Positions 61,883 to 64,000 of a stretch of 64,000 nucleotides of DNA are shown piece after piece. Below the pieces are notes generated by a model that saw only the letters and a program-made list of their open reading frames with translations, did no database searches and was not told the origin of the DNA. Numbering within the stretch: position 1 is the first letter of the stretch; every line of letters begins with the position of its first letter. Made by a program: the position numbers and the translations under genes. The DNA is from Celeribacter neptunius (GTDB lineage Bacteria; Pseudomonadota; Alphaproteobacteria; Rhodobacterales; Rhodobacteraceae), in NCBI RefSeq assembly GCF_900113955.1, contig NZ_FORH01000001.1:984395-1048394 (forward strand). Direction: 5' to 3'.

Positions 61883-64000
61883 TCAATGCGCCAGAGCGCC
61901 CTGGCTTTCGCCGCTGCCGGAGAGTTTCGCCAGACGCGCGGCCTCCTCGGCCGCCTCGTCCCATTCCACCGGCTCCGGCTGACGCACCAGCGCGTGTTTC
62001 AGCACTTCGGAGACATGGGTGACAGGGATGATTTCCAGCCCTTCCTTGACGTTGTCCGGGATCTCCGCGAGATCCTTGACGTTTTCCTCGGGGATCAGAA
62101 CCGTCTTGATGCCGCCACGAAGCGCTGCGAGGAGTTTCTCCTTCAGCCCGCCGATGGCGGTGGCATTGCCGCGCAGGGACACTTCGCCGGTCATGGCGAT
62201 ATCTTTGCGCACCGGGATCTGGGTCAAAACCGAAACGATGGTGGTGACCATGGCGAGACCGGCCGAGGGGCCGTCTTTCGGCGTTGCGCCATCGGGCACG
62301 TGGACGTGGATGTCCATCGTGTCAAACAGCGGCGGTTTCACCCCGATCGAGGGCGCAATCGAGCGCACATAGGAGCTTGCCGCGTCGATCGACTCTTTCA
62401 TCACATCGCCGAGCTTGCCGGTGGTCTTCATCCGCCCCTTGCCGGGGAGTTTCAGCGCCTCGATCTGCAACAGATCGCCGCCAACGGAGGTATAGGCCAG
62501 CCCGGTGACAACCCCGATCTGATCCTCTTTCTCGGCCAGACCATAGCGGAATTTCTTCACGCCCAGGAAGTCTTCGAGATTGGCCGGCGTCACCGCGACG
62601 CTTTCCACCTCTTTCTTGACCAGTTTGGTCACCGCCTTGCGGGCGATCTTGGCAAACTCGCGCTCGAGATTCCGCACCCCGGCCTCGCGGGTGTAATAGC
62701 GGATCACATCCATGATCGCCGCGTCAGAGACCGAGAATTCCTTGGCCTTGAGGCCGTGGTTCTTGATCTGCTTCGGCAGCAAATGCTGTTTCGCGATCTC
62801 GGATTTCTCCTCTTCGGTATACCCCGAAAGCGGAATGATCTCCATCCGGTCGAGAAGCGGCCCCGGCATGTTGTAGCTGTTCGAGGTGGTCAGGAACATC
62901 ACGTTGGAGAGATCGTATTCGACCTCCATATAGTGGTCCACGAAGGTGGAGTTCTGTTCCGGATCAAGCACTTCGAGCATCGCCGACGCCGGATCGCCAC
63001 GGAAATCCTGACCCATCTTGTCGATCTCGTCCAAGAGGATCAGCGGGTTCGTGGTCTTGGCCTTTTTCAACGCCTGGATGATCTTGCCCGGCATGGAGCC
63101 AATGTAGGTCCGGCGGTGACCGCGGATCTCGGACTCGTCGCGCACACCGCCCAAGGAGATGCGAATGAACTCGCGCCCCGTGGCCTTGGCGACAGATTTG
63201 CCGAGAGAGGTCTTACCGACGCCCGGCGGGCCGACGAGGCACATGATCGGGCCTTTCAGCTTCTGCGAGCGTTGCTGCACCGCGAGATATTCGACGATGC
63301 GTTCCTTGACCTTCTCAAGCCCGTAGTGATCGGTATCGAGGATCTCCTCGGCTCGGCTCAGATCCTTTTTCACCCGCGACTTGGTGCCCCACGGAATGGA
63401 CAGCATCCAGTCGAGGTAGTTGCGCACCACCGTGGCCTCGGCCGACATCGGCGACATGTTCTTGAGCTTCTTGAGCTCGCCAAGCGCCTTTTCCTCGGCC
63501 TCTTTCGACAGCTTGGTCTCGGCGATCTTTTCCTCGAGCTCGGCAATTTCGCCTTCGCCCTCTTCGCCGTCGCCCAGCTCCTTCTGAATGGCTTTCATCT
63601 GCTCATTCAGATAATATTCGCGCTGGGTGCGCTCCATCTGGCTCTTGACCCGGGTCTTGATCTTCTTCTCGACCTGCAAGACGGACATTTCGCCCTGCAT
63701 CAAGCCATAGACAGCCTCGAGACGTTCATCGACCCCCAGGGTTTCGAGCAGTTTCTGCTTCTGCTCCACCTCGACGCCCAGATGACCGGCGACGAGATCG
63801 GCGAGTTTCGCCGGTTCACGGGTCTCGGAGACGGCGACCAGCGCCTCTTCCGGGATGTTCTTTTTGACCTTGGCGTAGCTTTCGAACTCTTCGCGCACCG
63901 AACGCAGGAGCGCCACCACGGCCTCGGCATCGCCTTCGACCTCGTCGAGCGGCACGACCTCGGCCTCGAAATAGGCGTCGTTTTCGCGGAACGCTTCAAG
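61883..64000 (-). CDS. lon: ATP-dependent protease Lon (5' end outside window)
   Basis: Cytoplasmic AAA+ serine protease degrading misfolded and regulatory proteins, including cell-cycle factors such as CcrM and DnaA in alphaproteobacteria. About 705 C-terminal residues are visible; the frame continues past the right edge, so the N-terminal substrate-binding domain is cut. Seen are the coiled middle (ERTQREYYLNEQMKAIQKEL), Walker A GPPGVGKTSLGKS, Walker B ILLDEIDKMG, the arginine/sensor region and the protease dyad: serine in KDGPSAGLAMVT and lysine in IGGLKEKLLAALRGG. The C-terminus adds a ~30-residue tail ending SGSGESQGALAH. Confidence 0.97.
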   Translation of the reverse strand, partial: LEAFRENDAYFEAEVVPLDEVEGDAEAVVALLRSVREEFESYAKVKKNIPEEALVAVSETREPAKLADLVAGHLGVEVEQKQKLLETLGVDERLEAVYGLMQGEMSVLQVEKKIKTRVKSQMERTQREYYLNEQMKAIQKELGDGEEGEGEIAELEEKIAETKLSKEAEEKALGELKKLKNMSPMSAEATVVRNYLDWMLSIPWGTKSRVKKDLSRAEEILDTDHYGLEKVKERIVEYLAVQQRSQKLKGPIMCLVGPPGVGKTSLGKSVAKATGREFIRISLGGVRDESEIRGHRRTYIGSMPGKIIQALKKAKTTNPLILLDEIDKMGQDFRGDPASAMLEVLDPEQNSTFVDHYMEVEYDLSNVMFLTTSNSYNMPGPLLDRMEIIPLSGYTEEEKSEIAKQHLLPKQIKNHGLKAKEFSVSDAAIMDVIRYYTREAGVRNLEREFAKIARKAVTKLVKKEVESVAVTPANLEDFLGVKKFRYGLAEKEDQIGVVTGLAYTSVGGDLLQIEALKLPGKGRMKTTGKLGDVMKESIDAASSYVRSIAPSIGVKPPLFDTMDIHVHVPDGATPKDGPSAGLAMVTTIVSVLTQIPVRKDIAMTGEVSLRGNATAIGGLKEKLLAALRGGIKTVLIPEENVKDLAEIPDNVKEGLEIIPVTHVSEVLKHALVRQPEPVEWDEAAEEAARLAKLSGSGESQGALAH

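Overview
The window reads as the chromosome of an alphaproteobacterium of the order Rhodobacterales (Roseobacter/Rhodobacter group). Supporting signs are the glycine-dependent 5-aminolevulinate synthase (hemA), the CckA-ChpT-CtrA phosphotransferase chpT, the ornithine-lipid pair olsB-olsA, a ribosomal protein L21 with a long helix-hairpin-helix tail, and the orders rplU-rpmA-GNAT-GNAT-obgE-proB-proA and lon-HU-tRNA-Val. Bases are GC-rich, except for part of a prophage-like island that is visibly AT-richer.

Layout. 0-13.4 kb is core: a heme A synthase fragment, an SH3-domain exported protein, trmJ, thiE, olsB-olsA, chpT, proline synthesis (proB-proA), obgE, two acetyltransferases, rpmA, rplU and a DUF2059 exported protein, ending at tRNA-Ser(CGA). 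13.4-15.4 kb behind that tRNA is a decayed patch: a frameshifted acetyltransferase, a YjhX-type gene and the tail end of a mobile-element primase-like gene. 15.4-24.9 kb holds envelope genes (mrcA, N-acetylmuramoyl-alanine amidase, an M48 protease with TPRs, a DsbA-like thioredoxin). A methyltransferase, a ZinT zinc protein behind a clear Zur-type operator, and a GFA-family enzyme sit between the amidase and mrcA. 25-32.8 kb carries ispG, a RodZ-like factor, hemA, an M20 peptidase and PhoD. 33-42.6 kb is signalling: a receptor-cheB-cheD operon and a 1457-residue membrane PAS-GGDEF-EAL protein. 42.9-43.8 kb has a small membrane peptide and a YHS-domain protein.

43.83-60.85 kb is a 17-kb integrated element in the 3' end of tRNA-Val(CAC). 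It is bounded by 25-bp direct repeats, carries candidate integrase arm sites at both ends, and has a tyrosine integrase. It encodes an HK97-type head and packaging set: portal, fused protease-capsid, connector, neck proteins, TerS, TerL and HNH. It also encodes a tape measure and two tail-chaperone-like proteins. I find no tail tube, tip, fibre, lysis or CI-type repressor gene, and the module order is scrambled. Its early region holds a RecA/DnaB-like ATPase with an altered Walker A, a ribbon-helix-helix regulator beside a perfect 16-bp palindrome, and an iteron-like array around an AT-rich core. This is the best candidate for something undescribed: a capsid-forming satellite-like element or a strongly reduced siphophage.

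60.8-64 kb returns to core: tRNA-Val, an HU-family protein with a basic N-terminal tail, and lon (cut by the window end). Dispersed 30-37 bp palindromic repeats and several 12-bp tandem repeats lie between core genes.
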